A DNA stretch of 64,000 bases from Caulobacter sp. NIBR1757 (GTDB lineage: Bacteria; Pseudomonadota; Alphaproteobacteria; Caulobacterales; Caulobacteraceae): assembly GCF_027912495.1 (NCBI RefSeq), contig NZ_CP115463.1:1-64000 (forward strand), given 5' to 3'. The position numbers and the translations under genes are program-made. Under the pieces are notes generated by a model that was not told where the DNA came from, searched no databases, and worked only from the letters and a program-made list of their open reading frames with translations. Shown piece by piece: positions 10,919 to 20,603 of the stretch (its first letter is position 1; each line of letters starts with the position of its first letter).

Positions 10919-13744
10919 ATGCCGCCGCGCCTCAAACCGACCCGCCTCGAACACGTCGTCGATGGCGAAGCCCTGCGCGCCCGGCTGTCGGCCGCCGCCC
11001 TCGACGCCGTCGGCGACGAACCCGAGCAGCGGCGCCGGGCGCTGGAAATCCTCAAGCAGGCGCTGTTCCGGGGGCGGATGATCGCCAAGGAGCGGCTGGA
11101 GAACGGGGCCGGCGGGGTCGAGACGGCCCGGCTGCTGTGCGGCGTCACCGACGAGGTGATCACCGCCCTCTACGACTTCACCACTGTCCATGTCTTCCGG
11201 GCCCGCAATCCGACCGAGGGGGAGCGGCTCTGCCTGCTGGCGGTCGGCGGCTACGGCCGGGCCGTGCTCAGCCCCTACAGCGATATCGACCTGCTCTTCC
11301 TGCGGCCCTGGAAACAGACGGCCCACGCCGAGAGCGTCATCGAGTACATGCTCTATGCCCTGTGGGATCTGGGCTTCAAGGTCGGCCACGCCAGCCGCAC
11401 CATCGAGGAGTGCATCAAGCTCTCGAAGGAAGACTTCACCATCCGCACCTCCCTGCTTGAGGCGCGCAAGCTGAGCGGTGACGAGGCCCTGGCGATCGAC
11501 CTGCGCAAGCGGTTCCTGAACGAGGTGATGCGCGGCACCGGCCCGGAATTCGTCGCCGCCAAGCTGAAGGAACGCGACGAGCGCCACGCCCGGGCCGGCA
11601 TGAGCCGCTACATGGTCGAGCCCAACGTCAAGGAGGGCAAGGGCGGCCTGCGCGACCTGCACACCCTGATGTGGATCGCCGAATACCTCTATCCGGTCGA
11701 TCGGCCGGCCGACATTTTCCGCCTGCCGCACTTCAGCCCGCGCGAGGTGCGCGCCTTCACCCGCGCCTTCGACTTCCTGCATGCGGTGCGGGCCCACCTG
11801 CACTTCACCACCGGCCGGCCGGAAGAGCGGCTGACCTTCGATGTGCAGCCGGAACTGGCCCGCCGCATGGGCTACGGCGACCGGGCCGACAATCCGGCCG
11901 TCGAGCGCTTCATGCGCCACTATTTCCTGATCGCCCGCGAGGTCGGGGCCCTGACCCGCGCCTTCTCGGCCAAGCTGGAAGCCGAGCACCTCAAGCAGGA
12001 GCCCAGGGGTCTTTCCCGCTTCCTGCCCGGCCGCGGCAAGGTCAAGCGCCGCGAGCTCGACTACCCGGGCTTCCACGAGGAGAACGGCCGCCTCAACATC
12101 GACGGCCCGCAGGTCTTCGCCCGCGACCCGGTCGACATGATCCGCATGTTCCGCATCGCCGACGTGCTGAACCTCGACCTGCACCCGGACGCCTTCACGG
12201 CCGCCACCCGATCCCTGCCGCTGATCGGCTCCAAGCTGCGGCGCGATCCCGATGCAGTGGAGGCCTTCCTCGACATCCTGGCGCGGGGCAAGAAGCCCTA
12301 CCGGACGCTGACCCTGATGAACGAGGCCGGAGTGCTGGGCCGCTTCCTGCCGGAGTTCGGCCGGATCGTCGCCCAGATGCAGTTCAACATGTACCACAGC
12401 TACACGGTGGACGAGCACACCCTGCGGGCCATCGGCATCATCAACGACATCGAGCACGGCCGGCTGGAGGAGGACCATCCGCTGGCCACCTCGATCATGC
12501 CGCTGATCGACGACCGTGAGAGCCTGTTCCTGGCCATGCTGCTGCACGACACCGGCAAGGGCGGGGCCGGCGGCCAGGAGAAGGCCGGGGCCCGGTCGGC
12601 GCGGCAGGCCTGCGAGCGCCTGGGCGTCGAGCGCGGCAAGATCGAGCTGGTCGCCTGGCTGGTCGAGCATCACCTAGTGATGAGCGACTTCGCCCAGAAG
12701 CGCGACGTCGCCGACCCGGCCACCATCGCCGCCTTCGCCCGCATCGTCGAAAACCCCGAGCGCATGCGGCTGTTGCTGGTGCTGACCGTGGCCGACATCC
12801 GCGCCGTCGGCCCGGGCGTCTGGAACGGCTGGAAGGGCCAGCTGCTGCGCGAGCTGTATGCCGGGGCCGAGGCCATTTTCCGGGGCGGCCGCTCCAGCGA
12901 CCCGGCCGCCGCCGCCCAGCGTCACCAGGAAGCCGCCGCCCGCGAGGCCCGCGCCGCTCTCAGCGCCGCCCATCCGGACACGGCCGAATGGGCGGCCACC
13001 ATGGAAGACGCCTATTTCAGCGCCTTCACCACCGCCGAGGTGGCCGAGCACGCCGCCCTTGTCGTCCGCGCCCGGCAACAGGGCGGCTCGGCCGCCGGCG
13101 GCCGCATCCGCACCGACCGCAACACCGCCGAACTGGTCGTCGCCGCCAAGGACCGTCGCGGCCTGTTCGCCGATCTCGCCGCCGCCCTGTCGGGCCTCGG
13201 CGGCAACGTGCTGGGGGCCCGGGTCTTCACCTCCACCGACGGCCAGGCGCTGGACGTCTTCCAGGTTCAGGACGCCTCGGGCGCCCCCTACGGCGCCGAC
13301 AATCCCCGCTCCCTGCGCCGTCTGGCCGACGCCCTGGAAGCCGCCGGCCGGGGCGAAGGCCTGCCCACCGAGAGCCGCCGCAACGATCTGGGCCGCACGG
13401 CCGCCTTTTCCATCGTGCCGACCGTCATGCTGGACAACGAGGCCTCGACCGAGGCGACCGTCGTCGAGGCCTCGGGCCGCGACCGGCCGGGCCTGCTCCA
13501 CCATCTGGCCCGCGCCATCTCCGAACAGGGCCTGAGCATCATCTCGGCCCACATCGACTCCTACGGCGAACGGGCCGTCGACGCCTTCTACGTCCAGACC
13601 GCCGCCGGCCATAAGGTCATCGACCCCCGCAAGCAGGCGGCGCTGAAAGAGGACCTGATGGCCGTTCTGGAGGCCGAGGAGAGCGGCGCGGCGGGCAAGA
13701 CCAAGCCGAGGCTGCAGCGGGCGCGGGCCAGCGTGGCAAGGTAG
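10919..13744 (+). CDS. glnD: PII uridylyltransferase/uridylyl-removing enzyme GlnD
   Basis: Senses glutamine and uridylylates or deuridylylates the PII proteins GlnB/GlnK, so it sits at the top of nitrogen regulation. It has 941 residues. The nucleotidyltransferase domain has GGYGRAVLSPYSDIDLLFL (about 110-128, with the metal-binding DxD). The HD hydrolase domain has LLHDTGKG near residue 543. Two C-terminal ACT domains (about 735-830 and 845-930, for example VEASGRDRPGLLHHLARAI) bind glutamine. Start ATG is at 10919. murJ follows about 90 bp downstream in the same direction, a pairing conserved across alphaproteobacteria. Confidence 0.97.
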   Translation: MPPRLKPTRLEHVVDGEALRARLSAAALDAVGDEPEQRRRALEILKQALFRGRMIAKERLENGAGGVETARLLCGVTDEVITALYDFTTVHVFRARNPTEGERLCLLAVGGYGRAVLSPYSDIDLLFLRPWKQTAHAESVIEYMLYALWDLGFKVGHASRTIEECIKLSKEDFTIRTSLLEARKLSGDEALAIDLRKRFLNEVMRGTGPEFVAAKLKERDERHARAGMSRYMVEPNVKEGKGGLRDLHTLMWIAEYLYPVDRPADIFRLPHFSPREVRAFTRAFDFLHAVRAHLHFTTGRPEERLTFDVQPELARRMGYGDRADNPAVERFMRHYFLIAREVGALTRAFSAKLEAEHLKQEPRGLSRFLPGRGKVKRRELDYPGFHEENGRLNIDGPQVFARDPVDMIRMFRIADVLNLDLHPDAFTAATRSLPLIGSKLRRDPDAVEAFLDILARGKKPYRTLTLMNEAGVLGRFLPEFGRIVAQMQFNMYHSYTVDEHTLRAIGIINDIEHGRLEEDHPLATSIMPLIDDRESLFLAMLLHDTGKGGAGGQEKAGARSARQACERLGVERGKIELVAWLVEHHLVMSDFAQKRDVADPATIAAFARIVENPERMRLLLVLTVADIRAVGPGVWNGWKGQLLRELYAGAEAIFRGGRSSDPAAAAQRHQEAAAREARAALSAAHPDTAEWAATMEDAYFSAFTTAEVAEHAALVVRARQQGGSAAGGRIRTDRNTAELVVAAKDRRGLFADLAAALSGLGGNVLGARVFTSTDGQALDVFQVQDASGAPYGADNPRSLRRLADALEAAGRGEGLPTESRRNDLGRTAAFSIVPTVMLDNEASTEATVVEASGRDRPGLLHHLARAISEQGLSIISAHIDSYGERAVDAFYVQTAAGHKVIDPRKQAALKEDLMAVLEAEESGAAGKTKPRLQRARASVAR

Positions 13745-13832
13745 CATCGGTGCGGGTGTCCAAACCGCCTGCTTAAAAACACCACTGAACGTCCGCTTGA
13801 CCCCAATTCACCCCGAGCGCAGAAGCGCCTGT

Positions 13833-15476
13833 GTGACGGACGAGAACCAGCCTTCCCCGGCCCCCGATGGGCAGCCCGTGGCCCCACCGGCCAAGAAACC
13901 GGGCATCATCAAGAACTCCATCGTCTTCTCAGGCCTGACCCTGATCAGCCGCTTCATGGGCCTGGCCCGCGACGTGGTGATCAACGCCCAGCTGGGGGCC
14001 AGCACCGGGCCCTGGGCCGACGCCTACAACACCGCGCTCAGCTTCCCCAACCTGTTCCGCCGGGTGTTCGCCGAGGGGGCCTTCAGCTCGGCCTTCGTGC
14101 CGGCCTACAGCAAGACCCTGGCCGGCGAGGGCGGCGAGCGGGCCGACGATATGGCCAGCGATGCGCTGGCCACCCTGGCGGCCATGACCCTCGGCCTGGT
14201 CATCCTGGCCCAGCTGACCATGCCGTGGCTGATGTACCTCATCAACTACGGCTACCGGGACGATCCGCTGAAGTGGAAAGTCACCATCATCCTGACCCAG
14301 ATCACCATGCCTTATTTGAGCTGCATGGCGATCGCGGCCCTGTTCTCCGGGGCGCTCAACGCCCGCAACCGCTTCATCCTGTCAGGCGCCGCGCCCATCG
14401 TTCTGAACGCGGTGATGCTGGCCGCCGTGCTGCCCGCCAAGACGCCGGAGGGCGCCGCCTATGCCGCCAGCTTCGGGGTGGTCATCGCCGGAGTGCTGCA
14501 GGCGGCCCTGCTCTGGTGGGGCTGCTGGCACAGCGGCGGCCATATCCGCCCGCGCCTGCCGCGCCTGACCCCCGAGATCAAGCGGCTGATCAAACAGGCC
14601 GTGCCGGCCGCCATCGCCGCCAGCGTCACCCAGATCAACATCTTCGTCTCCGGCAGCCTGGTCTCCCTCGCCCCCGGCGATGGACCCCGCACCTGGCTGG
14701 CCAACGCCGACCGCCTCTACCAGCTGCCGCTCGGCATGGTCGGGGTGGCCATCGGCATCGCCCTGTTGCCTCGCCTCAGCCAGGCCCTGCAGGCCGGCGA
14801 CAGGCAGGACGCCCAGGACACCACCGACCAGGCCGTGCTGTTCGCGCTTGCCATGTGCCTGCCGGCCGCCGCCGCCCTGGTGGCCATGCCCTACTTCATG
14901 ATCGACGCCCTGTTCACCCGCGGCGCCTTCACCAGCTTCGACGCCAGGATGACAGCCCAGGCCCTGTTCCACTACGGCTGGGGCGTGCCGGCCTTCGTGC
15001 TGGGCCGGGTGATGAACCCGATCTTCTTCGCCCGCGAGGATACGAAAAGCCCGATGCGCTTCGCCCTGATCTCGGTCGGGGTGAACATCGTGCTGGGCGC
15101 CATCCTGTTCTTCACCATCGGCTTCGCCGGCATCGCCATCGCCACCTCGGCGGCCAGCTGGATCAATGTCGCCCAGATGTACTGGGCCCTGAAGCGTCGC
15201 GGCGAGTGGGAGCTGTCCCCCGCCTCGATCAGCCGCCTGCTGCGGGTGCTGGTCGCCGCCGCCGTGCTGACCGCCATGCTCGGCGTTGCGGCCTTCTTCC
15301 GCCCGCAGATCCAGGGGGTGTTCGAAAGCCTGCCGGTCATGAAGCTCGGTGCCAAGGAACTGGCCGTGCTGGCCGTCTGCATCGCCATCATCCCGGTCTA
15401 TCCGGTGCTGGTGGTGCTGACCGGCGGCATGACTGTGAGCGAGATCAAGAGCATCGTCCGTCGCCGTCGGGCCTGA
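13833..15476 (+). CDS. murJ: Lipid II flippase MurJ (MviN)
   Basis: Moves lipid-linked peptidoglycan precursor (lipid II) across the inner membrane. About 547 residues with some 14 predicted membrane helices. Family hallmarks are the N-terminal SGLTLISRFMGLARDVVINAQLG and PNLFRRVFAEGAFSSAFVPAY segments. The start is uncertain: GTG at 13833 (giving M-T-D-E-N-Q) is preferred because it lies just ahead of the conserved region; an in-frame TTG lies at 13797, and neither has a strong ribosome site. The first about 35 residues are a Pro-rich cytoplasmic extension. It follows glnD and precedes trpS, the usual alphaproteobacterial order. Confidence 0.95.
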   Translation: MTDENQPSPAPDGQPVAPPAKKPGIIKNSIVFSGLTLISRFMGLARDVVINAQLGASTGPWADAYNTALSFPNLFRRVFAEGAFSSAFVPAYSKTLAGEGGERADDMASDALATLAAMTLGLVILAQLTMPWLMYLINYGYRDDPLKWKVTIILTQITMPYLSCMAIAALFSGALNARNRFILSGAAPIVLNAVMLAAVLPAKTPEGAAYAASFGVVIAGVLQAALLWWGCWHSGGHIRPRLPRLTPEIKRLIKQAVPAAIAASVTQINIFVSGSLVSLAPGDGPRTWLANADRLYQLPLGMVGVAIGIALLPRLSQALQAGDRQDAQDTTDQAVLFALAMCLPAAAALVAMPYFMIDALFTRGAFTSFDARMTAQALFHYGWGVPAFVLGRVMNPIFFAREDTKSPMRFALISVGVNIVLGAILFFTIGFAGIAIATSAASWINVAQMYWALKRRGEWELSPASISRLLRVLVAAAVLTAMLGVAAFFRPQIQGVFESLPVMKLGAKELAVLAVCIAIIPVYPVLVVLTGGMTVSEIKSIVRRRRA

Positions 15477-15495
15477 ACCGCGCCACCCCTTCAGC

Positions 15496-15623
15496 GTCAT
15501 CCCGGACAGCCCGCAGGGCTGAGCCGGGACCCAGGGGGTGACGGGACGGGAAGACGGCGACCGCGAACGACGGTGGGGTAGCCCCTGGGTCCCGGCTCTT
15601 CGCTTCGCTACGGCCGGGATGAC
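15496..15623. repeat. Palindromic repeat between murJ and trpS
   Basis: About 128 bp bounded by GTCATCCCGG and CCGGGATGAC, with inner GAGCCGGGACCCAGGGG and CCCCTGGGTCCCGGCTC arms. It is related in style, and in the GTCATCC ends, to the family-B repeats at 7434 and 61396, but has a different interior. No gene is visible in the 293-bp gap it occupies. Confidence 0.75.
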
Positions 15624-15769
15624 GGAAACAGTTGCGGTCCCAAATCGCCTCGCCTATTGGCGTGGCCATGGTCACTCCCCGCCGATGGCGCAGCCTCTGA
15701 CGTCCTGACGAGCCCCACGCCCGGGATGCGATCCCGCGCGCCGACCGACCTGACAATTCGAGTATCTCC

Positions 15770-16791
<1,022 letters not shown>

Positions 16792-16804
<13 letters not shown>

Positions 16805-16822
16805 GGGCGCCCCAGCCTTTTT
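16792..16822 (+). terminator. Intrinsic terminator of trpS, overlapping its stop codon
   Basis: A perfect 10-bp stem CTGGGGCGCC / GGCGCCCCAG (16792-16801 and 16806-16815) with a four-base loop TGAG, followed by CCTTTTT. The loop contains the trpS TGA stop (16802-16804), so the left arm is coding. A terminating ribosome would cover the hairpin, so termination may depend on translation of the last codons. Confidence 0.8.
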
Positions 16823-16914
16823 CGATCAAGACGGTGATTTTCCGCGCCTGATTGATTGACGAAAAATACAACTCACGGTCACTCTCTCCAAAATCTCGGG
16901 AGGAGAAGACTCAC

Positions 16915-18927
16915 ATGGCCCATATGCTCAGCCTTTCGGCCGCCGCCAAGCGGCCGGTCGCCAATTGGCAAACCGACGCCGCCGCGCTTCGCGCCATCGC
17001 CCAGATGGCGGTGAACGTCGAACTGTTCACCATCCCGCTCTACATGACGAGCCTCTACTCCATTCAGGGCTTCCACCCGATCACCGGCGGCGGCACCGAC
17101 TTCTACCAGGGCCGGCTATGGGCCGGGGCCAAGACCAGCGCCGATCCGAAGACCACCAACGACAAGGCCTTCAACATCGTCTTCTCGGTCTTCATCCAGG
17201 AGATGCTCCACCTGCAGATGGCCGCCAACATGGCCACCGTCGTCGGCGTCAGCCCGACCTTCACCGGCGCCCCGCTGCAGGACGAAAACGGCGGCTGGCT
17301 CTGCTATGGCCCGGACAAGAGCGTCATCCCGGGCATCATCGACCTGAAGGACACCAAGGCCCACGAGGACGTGGCGGTGAACATCGGCGTGCTCGACGAG
17401 ACGGCCCTGCGCCTGTTCCTGGCCATCGAACAGCCGGAGGCCGACGCCCGCGCCAACATCAAGGAAGCCAAGCGCAAGGACTACTTCCCCAAGGTCCCGT
17501 TCGACAAATGGCAGGCCGGGGACGCCCTGCCGCTGTTCGGCACCATCGGCTGGATGTACCAGTGCTACTTCGACTACCTGAACCTCAAGTACGACGACGG
17601 CTCGACCCTGTGGTCGAAGGTGTTCAATCCCAAGGCCGTGCAGAACGACCTGTTCAACACCTCCGGCTCCGGCGGCCACCCCATGCGCGAGTTCATGGGC
17701 TTCGAGACCACCATCGCCCTGACCTACCCGGACATCGCCTTCGAGCAGATGGTCCAGATGATGGACGCCATCACCGACCAAGGCGAGGGCAACACGATCA
17801 ACCGCGGCGGCGGCCTGCTGATGAAGGCGGTCGAGCCCAAGTACCAGCCCAACGACGCCGCCCTGAAGTCCGACTATCCGAGCTACAGCGACAGCGGCAA
17901 GCTCCTCCCGTCCGCCGACGCCGAGGCCCGCTGGAGCAACGACGGCCGCGACCACTACGAGCGGTTCAACGAGCTACAGGGCATGCTGCATGACCTGGTC
18001 ACCTGGCCGCAGTGGCTGAAGCGCAACCCGACCTGGACGGCCGAGATGCTGACGGGCGAGGGCCTCGATCCCACCAATCCCTACAAGCTGCCGACGCCGG
18101 CCGATGTGGCCGGGGCCCTCAACGCCCTGGCCGCCGACAAAAAGAACAGCCAGCCTCTGCTCAGCCAGGCCGTGGTCGGCGCCATTCACGGCGTCACCTC
18201 GGTGCTCAACGGCTACTGGGCCGTGCCGGCCCCCGGCGAGACCGCGCCGCTGTTCCCCTTCCCGTCGATGAGCGGATCGGGCGACCGGATGAGCACCGCC
18301 TGGGCCATCCTCGGCGAGGCGCCGGACCTCTCCATGAGCCTGCCGCCGCCGGCCGGCGACGTTCTCTACCACTCGTGCCAGGGCATCGACTTCAACGGCG
18401 ACGGCACCAACAGCTGCGCCCAGGTCGAGGTCTTCCACAGCTGCCGGGGCTCCAACCTGTGCCGGGCGACCGGCGGCTGCGGCTTCGTCCAGCCGACCAC
18501 CGGCGGCGGCAACTGCAGCTCGGCCGTGGCCACCCGCGCCCCGGCCGCCGCCAGCTGCAGCGCCAACGGCTGCGGGTCGGGCGGCGGCGGCTCAAACGGC
18601 GGCGGGGGCGATTCGACCGTCTATTCCGCGCCGGGCGACAACAAGTGCGGCGGTTTCGGCGGCTGCGCGGTGCCGATCTCGGCCTCGCAGGTCTTCCCCA
18701 AGGCCGGGACCATGCAGCTGTTCAACTTCGTCAACGAACCGGGGGTGGGCTGGAAGTCGAAGGCCATCATCGGACCGACGTCCGAGCTGCAGTTCTCCGT
18801 CGGCGAGAAGGTGCACACGGTCGCCTGGCGGGCCTTCAGCGCGGTGATGACCGCCCGCGGCCAGACCCCGCCGGCCAATCCGCCGGCCGACGACAATATC
18901 CGCCTAGCCTTCCCGCCCTCGACCTGA
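16915..18927 (+). CDS. Ferritin-like (VioB/RebD-type) protein with bufferin-like Cys-rich tail
   Basis: 670 residues in two unlike parts. Residues about 20-430 look like the ferritin-like di-iron domain found in VioB/RebD-type iminophenylpyruvate dimer synthases; candidate iron ligands are E36 (VNVELFTIPLY) and E96/H99 (IQEMLHLQMAAN). Residues 488-584 hold ten cysteines (488, 501, 510, 516, 522, 534, 548, 553, 578, 584) in CQGIDFNGDGTNSCA, HSCRGSNLCRATGGC and NKCGGFGGC, with a Gly/Ser linker. This spacing resembles the small precursor peptides modified by DUF692 oxidases. A compact C-terminal part (about 585-670) follows. There is no signal peptide. The start is the ATG at 16915 with GGGAGGAG nine bases upstream. 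The next gene, 10 bp downstream, is a DUF692 oxidase. The role as its substrate is inference. Confidence 0.7.
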   Translation: MAHMLSLSAAAKRPVANWQTDAAALRAIAQMAVNVELFTIPLYMTSLYSIQGFHPITGGGTDFYQGRLWAGAKTSADPKTTNDKAFNIVFSVFIQEMLHLQMAANMATVVGVSPTFTGAPLQDENGGWLCYGPDKSVIPGIIDLKDTKAHEDVAVNIGVLDETALRLFLAIEQPEADARANIKEAKRKDYFPKVPFDKWQAGDALPLFGTIGWMYQCYFDYLNLKYDDGSTLWSKVFNPKAVQNDLFNTSGSGGHPMREFMGFETTIALTYPDIAFEQMVQMMDAITDQGEGNTINRGGGLLMKAVEPKYQPNDAALKSDYPSYSDSGKLLPSADAEARWSNDGRDHYERFNELQGMLHDLVTWPQWLKRNPTWTAEMLTGEGLDPTNPYKLPTPADVAGALNALAADKKNSQPLLSQAVVGAIHGVTSVLNGYWAVPAPGETAPLFPFPSMSGSGDRMSTAWAILGEAPDLSMSLPPPAGDVLYHSCQGIDFNGDGTNSCAQVEVFHSCRGSNLCRATGGCGFVQPTTGGGNCSSAVATRAPAAASCSANGCGSGGGGSNGGGGDSTVYSAPGDNKCGGFGGCAVPISASQVFPKAGTMQLFNFVNEPGVGWKSKAIIGPTSELQFSVGEKVHTVAWRAFSAVMTARGQTPPANPPADDNIRLAFPPST

Positions 18928-18937
18928 CGGGACCGCG

Positions 18938-19798
18938 ATGAGTGGTGTTGCCCCCCGCCTCGGCCTCCCCCTCCTGGGGGATGGCCTTGGCCTGCGGGAC
19001 GAGCATTTCGGCCATCTGATGCGCACCCGTCCCGACCGGTGGGGCGCCGACTGGTTCGAGATCATCAGCGAGAACTTCATCGGCCATCACGGCTGGGCGG
19101 CGCGGGTGCTGGAGCATGTCGCGGCGCACCGGCCGGTGGTCATGCATGGCGTCTCCCTGTCGATCGGATCGACCGATCCGTTGGACCGCGCCTATCTCAA
19201 GGGCCTCGCCGACCTGGCCGAGCGGGTGAAGCCGGCCTGGATTTCCGACCATCTGTGCTGGACCGGCGTCGGCGGCCGCAACAGCCACGACCTGCTGCCC
19301 ATGCCCCTGACCGAAGAGGCGCTCGCCCATGTCGCCGACCGGGTGCGGGCCGTGCAGGACATCCTGGGCCGTCCGCTGGTCATCGAGAACCCCAGCAGCT
19401 ACCTGGAATTCGCCGCCAGCCAGATGCCCGAATGGGCCTTCCTCGGCCGCCTGGCCGAGGACACCGGCTGCGGCCTGCTGCTCGACTGCAACAACGTCCA
19501 CGTCAGCGCCCACAACCACCGCTTCGATCCGGTGGCCTACATCCAGGCCCTGCCGGCCGACCACATCGTCCAGGTCCACCTGGCCGGCCCCAGCGACGGC
19601 GGCGACCATCTGATGGACACTCACGATCATCCGGTGCCGGACGCCGTCTGGCCCCTCTACGCCCTGGCCCAGCGACGCACCGGTGGCGTCTCGACCCTGC
19701 TGGAATGGGACGCCTCCATCCCGCCCTACGAGGACCTGCTGGCCGAGCTGGGCAAGGCCCGGCTGCATCGCGACCTGCGCGAGGCCGCCGTTGCCTGA
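18938..19798 (+). CDS. DUF692 multinuclear non-heme iron oxidase (MNIO, MbnB/BufB family)
   Basis: 286-residue TIM-barrel oxidase family whose known members (for example MbnB, TglH) oxidatively modify cysteine in ribosomal peptides. Conserved iron-ligand motifs are visible: ISENF (E45), VMHGVSLS (H70), SDHLCW (D104, H105), VIENPSSYL (E150, N151), LLLDCNNVHVSAHNH (D183, H188), VQVHLAG (H214), DTHDHPV (D227, H229) and LLEWD (E256). It starts 10 bp after the Cys-rich ferritin-like gene and overlaps the DUF2063 gene, the arrangement expected of an MNIO and its partner. No separate small precursor-peptide gene (DUF2282 or similar) was found beside it, which points to the fused tail of the upstream protein as a candidate substrate. 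Confidence 0.9.
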   Translation: MSGVAPRLGLPLLGDGLGLRDEHFGHLMRTRPDRWGADWFEIISENFIGHHGWAARVLEHVAAHRPVVMHGVSLSIGSTDPLDRAYLKGLADLAERVKPAWISDHLCWTGVGGRNSHDLLPMPLTEEALAHVADRVRAVQDILGRPLVIENPSSYLEFAASQMPEWAFLGRLAEDTGCGLLLDCNNVHVSAHNHRFDPVAYIQALPADHIVQVHLAGPSDGGDHLMDTHDHPVPDAVWPLYALAQRRTGGVSTLLEWDASIPPYEDLLAELGKARLHRDLREAAVA

Positions 19799-20570
19799 CC
19801 TGGCTGACCTTCAAGCCGCCCTGCAACAGGCCGTCACCGGACCCGCGCCCGAAACCTGGGGGCGGGCCGGCGCCCTGCTGGCTCCCTCGCCGATGAGCCC
19901 GGAGCGGCGCCTGTCCCTCTACGCCCACGGCTATCGCGCCCGGCTGCTGGACAGCCTGCGCCGCGAATTCCCGGCCCTTTGCGCCCTGATGGGATCAACC
20001 GTCTTCGACCTGTTCGCCGAGGGCTATATCGAGGCCTGCCCGCCCGGCACGCCGAGCCTGCACGATCTCGGGGGCCGCTTCCCCGCCTGGCTGGAACAGA
20101 CCCGGCCGGCAGACGCCGGCGAGGAGGCCCAGCTGCCCATCCAGCTGGCGCGGCTGGAACGGGCCTGGTCCGGCGCCCTGCGCGCGCCCGGCCCGGAGGG
20201 CCTCACACCCCCACCCCCGGACCTGCTGCTGCACCCGTCCGGCCGGTTGAAGCTTCCCGGGACCACGGTGCTGCTGCGGCTGGACTTCGACTTCGCGCCG
20301 CTGCTGGCGGCCGTGGCCGAGGGCAACCCGCCGCCGACGCCGCAGGCCCGCCCGACCCTGGTCGCCATCGCCCGCTCAAACTATCGGATCAGCCTCCACA
20401 CCCTGAGCCCCGGCCGTTTCGCCTGGCTTCGGGCCCTCGGCCATGACGGCGCCCCGGCGCTGGCGGCGGCCGCGACGGCGGCGGAGGGCGAGGATCCCGG
20501 CGCCCTGCTGGCCGATCTGGTCCTCTGGCTGCCGATGGCCATTCAGGCCGGCCTGGTGATCGCCGACTGA
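19791..20570 (+). CDS. DUF2063 partner protein (BufC-like)
   Basis: 259 residues. The N-terminal segment LADLQAALQQAV, then MSPERRLSLYAHGYRARLLDSLRREFPAL, is the DUF2063 signature (putative DNA-binding/partner domain) regularly encoded next to DUF692 oxidases, where the partner is thought to bring the substrate peptide to the oxidase. No ATG is available in the conserved region: the TTG at 19791 overlaps the end of the DUF692 gene by 8 bases and gives a start that matches the family, so translational coupling is likely. The C-terminal half is rich in Ala, Leu and Pro and less conserved. No cysteine cluster or membrane segment was seen. Confidence 0.82.
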   Translation: MPDLADLQAALQQAVTGPAPETWGRAGALLAPSPMSPERRLSLYAHGYRARLLDSLRREFPALCALMGSTVFDLFAEGYIEACPPGTPSLHDLGGRFPAWLEQTRPADAGEEAQLPIQLARLERAWSGALRAPGPEGLTPPPPDLLLHPSGRLKLPGTTVLLRLDFDFAPLLAAVAEGNPPPTPQARPTLVAIARSNYRISLHTLSPGRFAWLRALGHDGAPALAAAATAAEGEDPGALLADLVLWLPMAIQAGLVIAD

Positions 20571-20603
20571 GCCGAAAGGGCTCCTCGCGCGTTGCGGCCA
20601 GGC

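Noticed and set aside
16805-16914. Promoter of the ferritin-like/DUF692 operon, including a search for an ECF-type (SigF-like) motif
   Set aside because: TTGACG at about 16856 has no acceptable -10 at 16-18 bp, and no GTAACC/CGAA-like pair was seen. Nothing was called.
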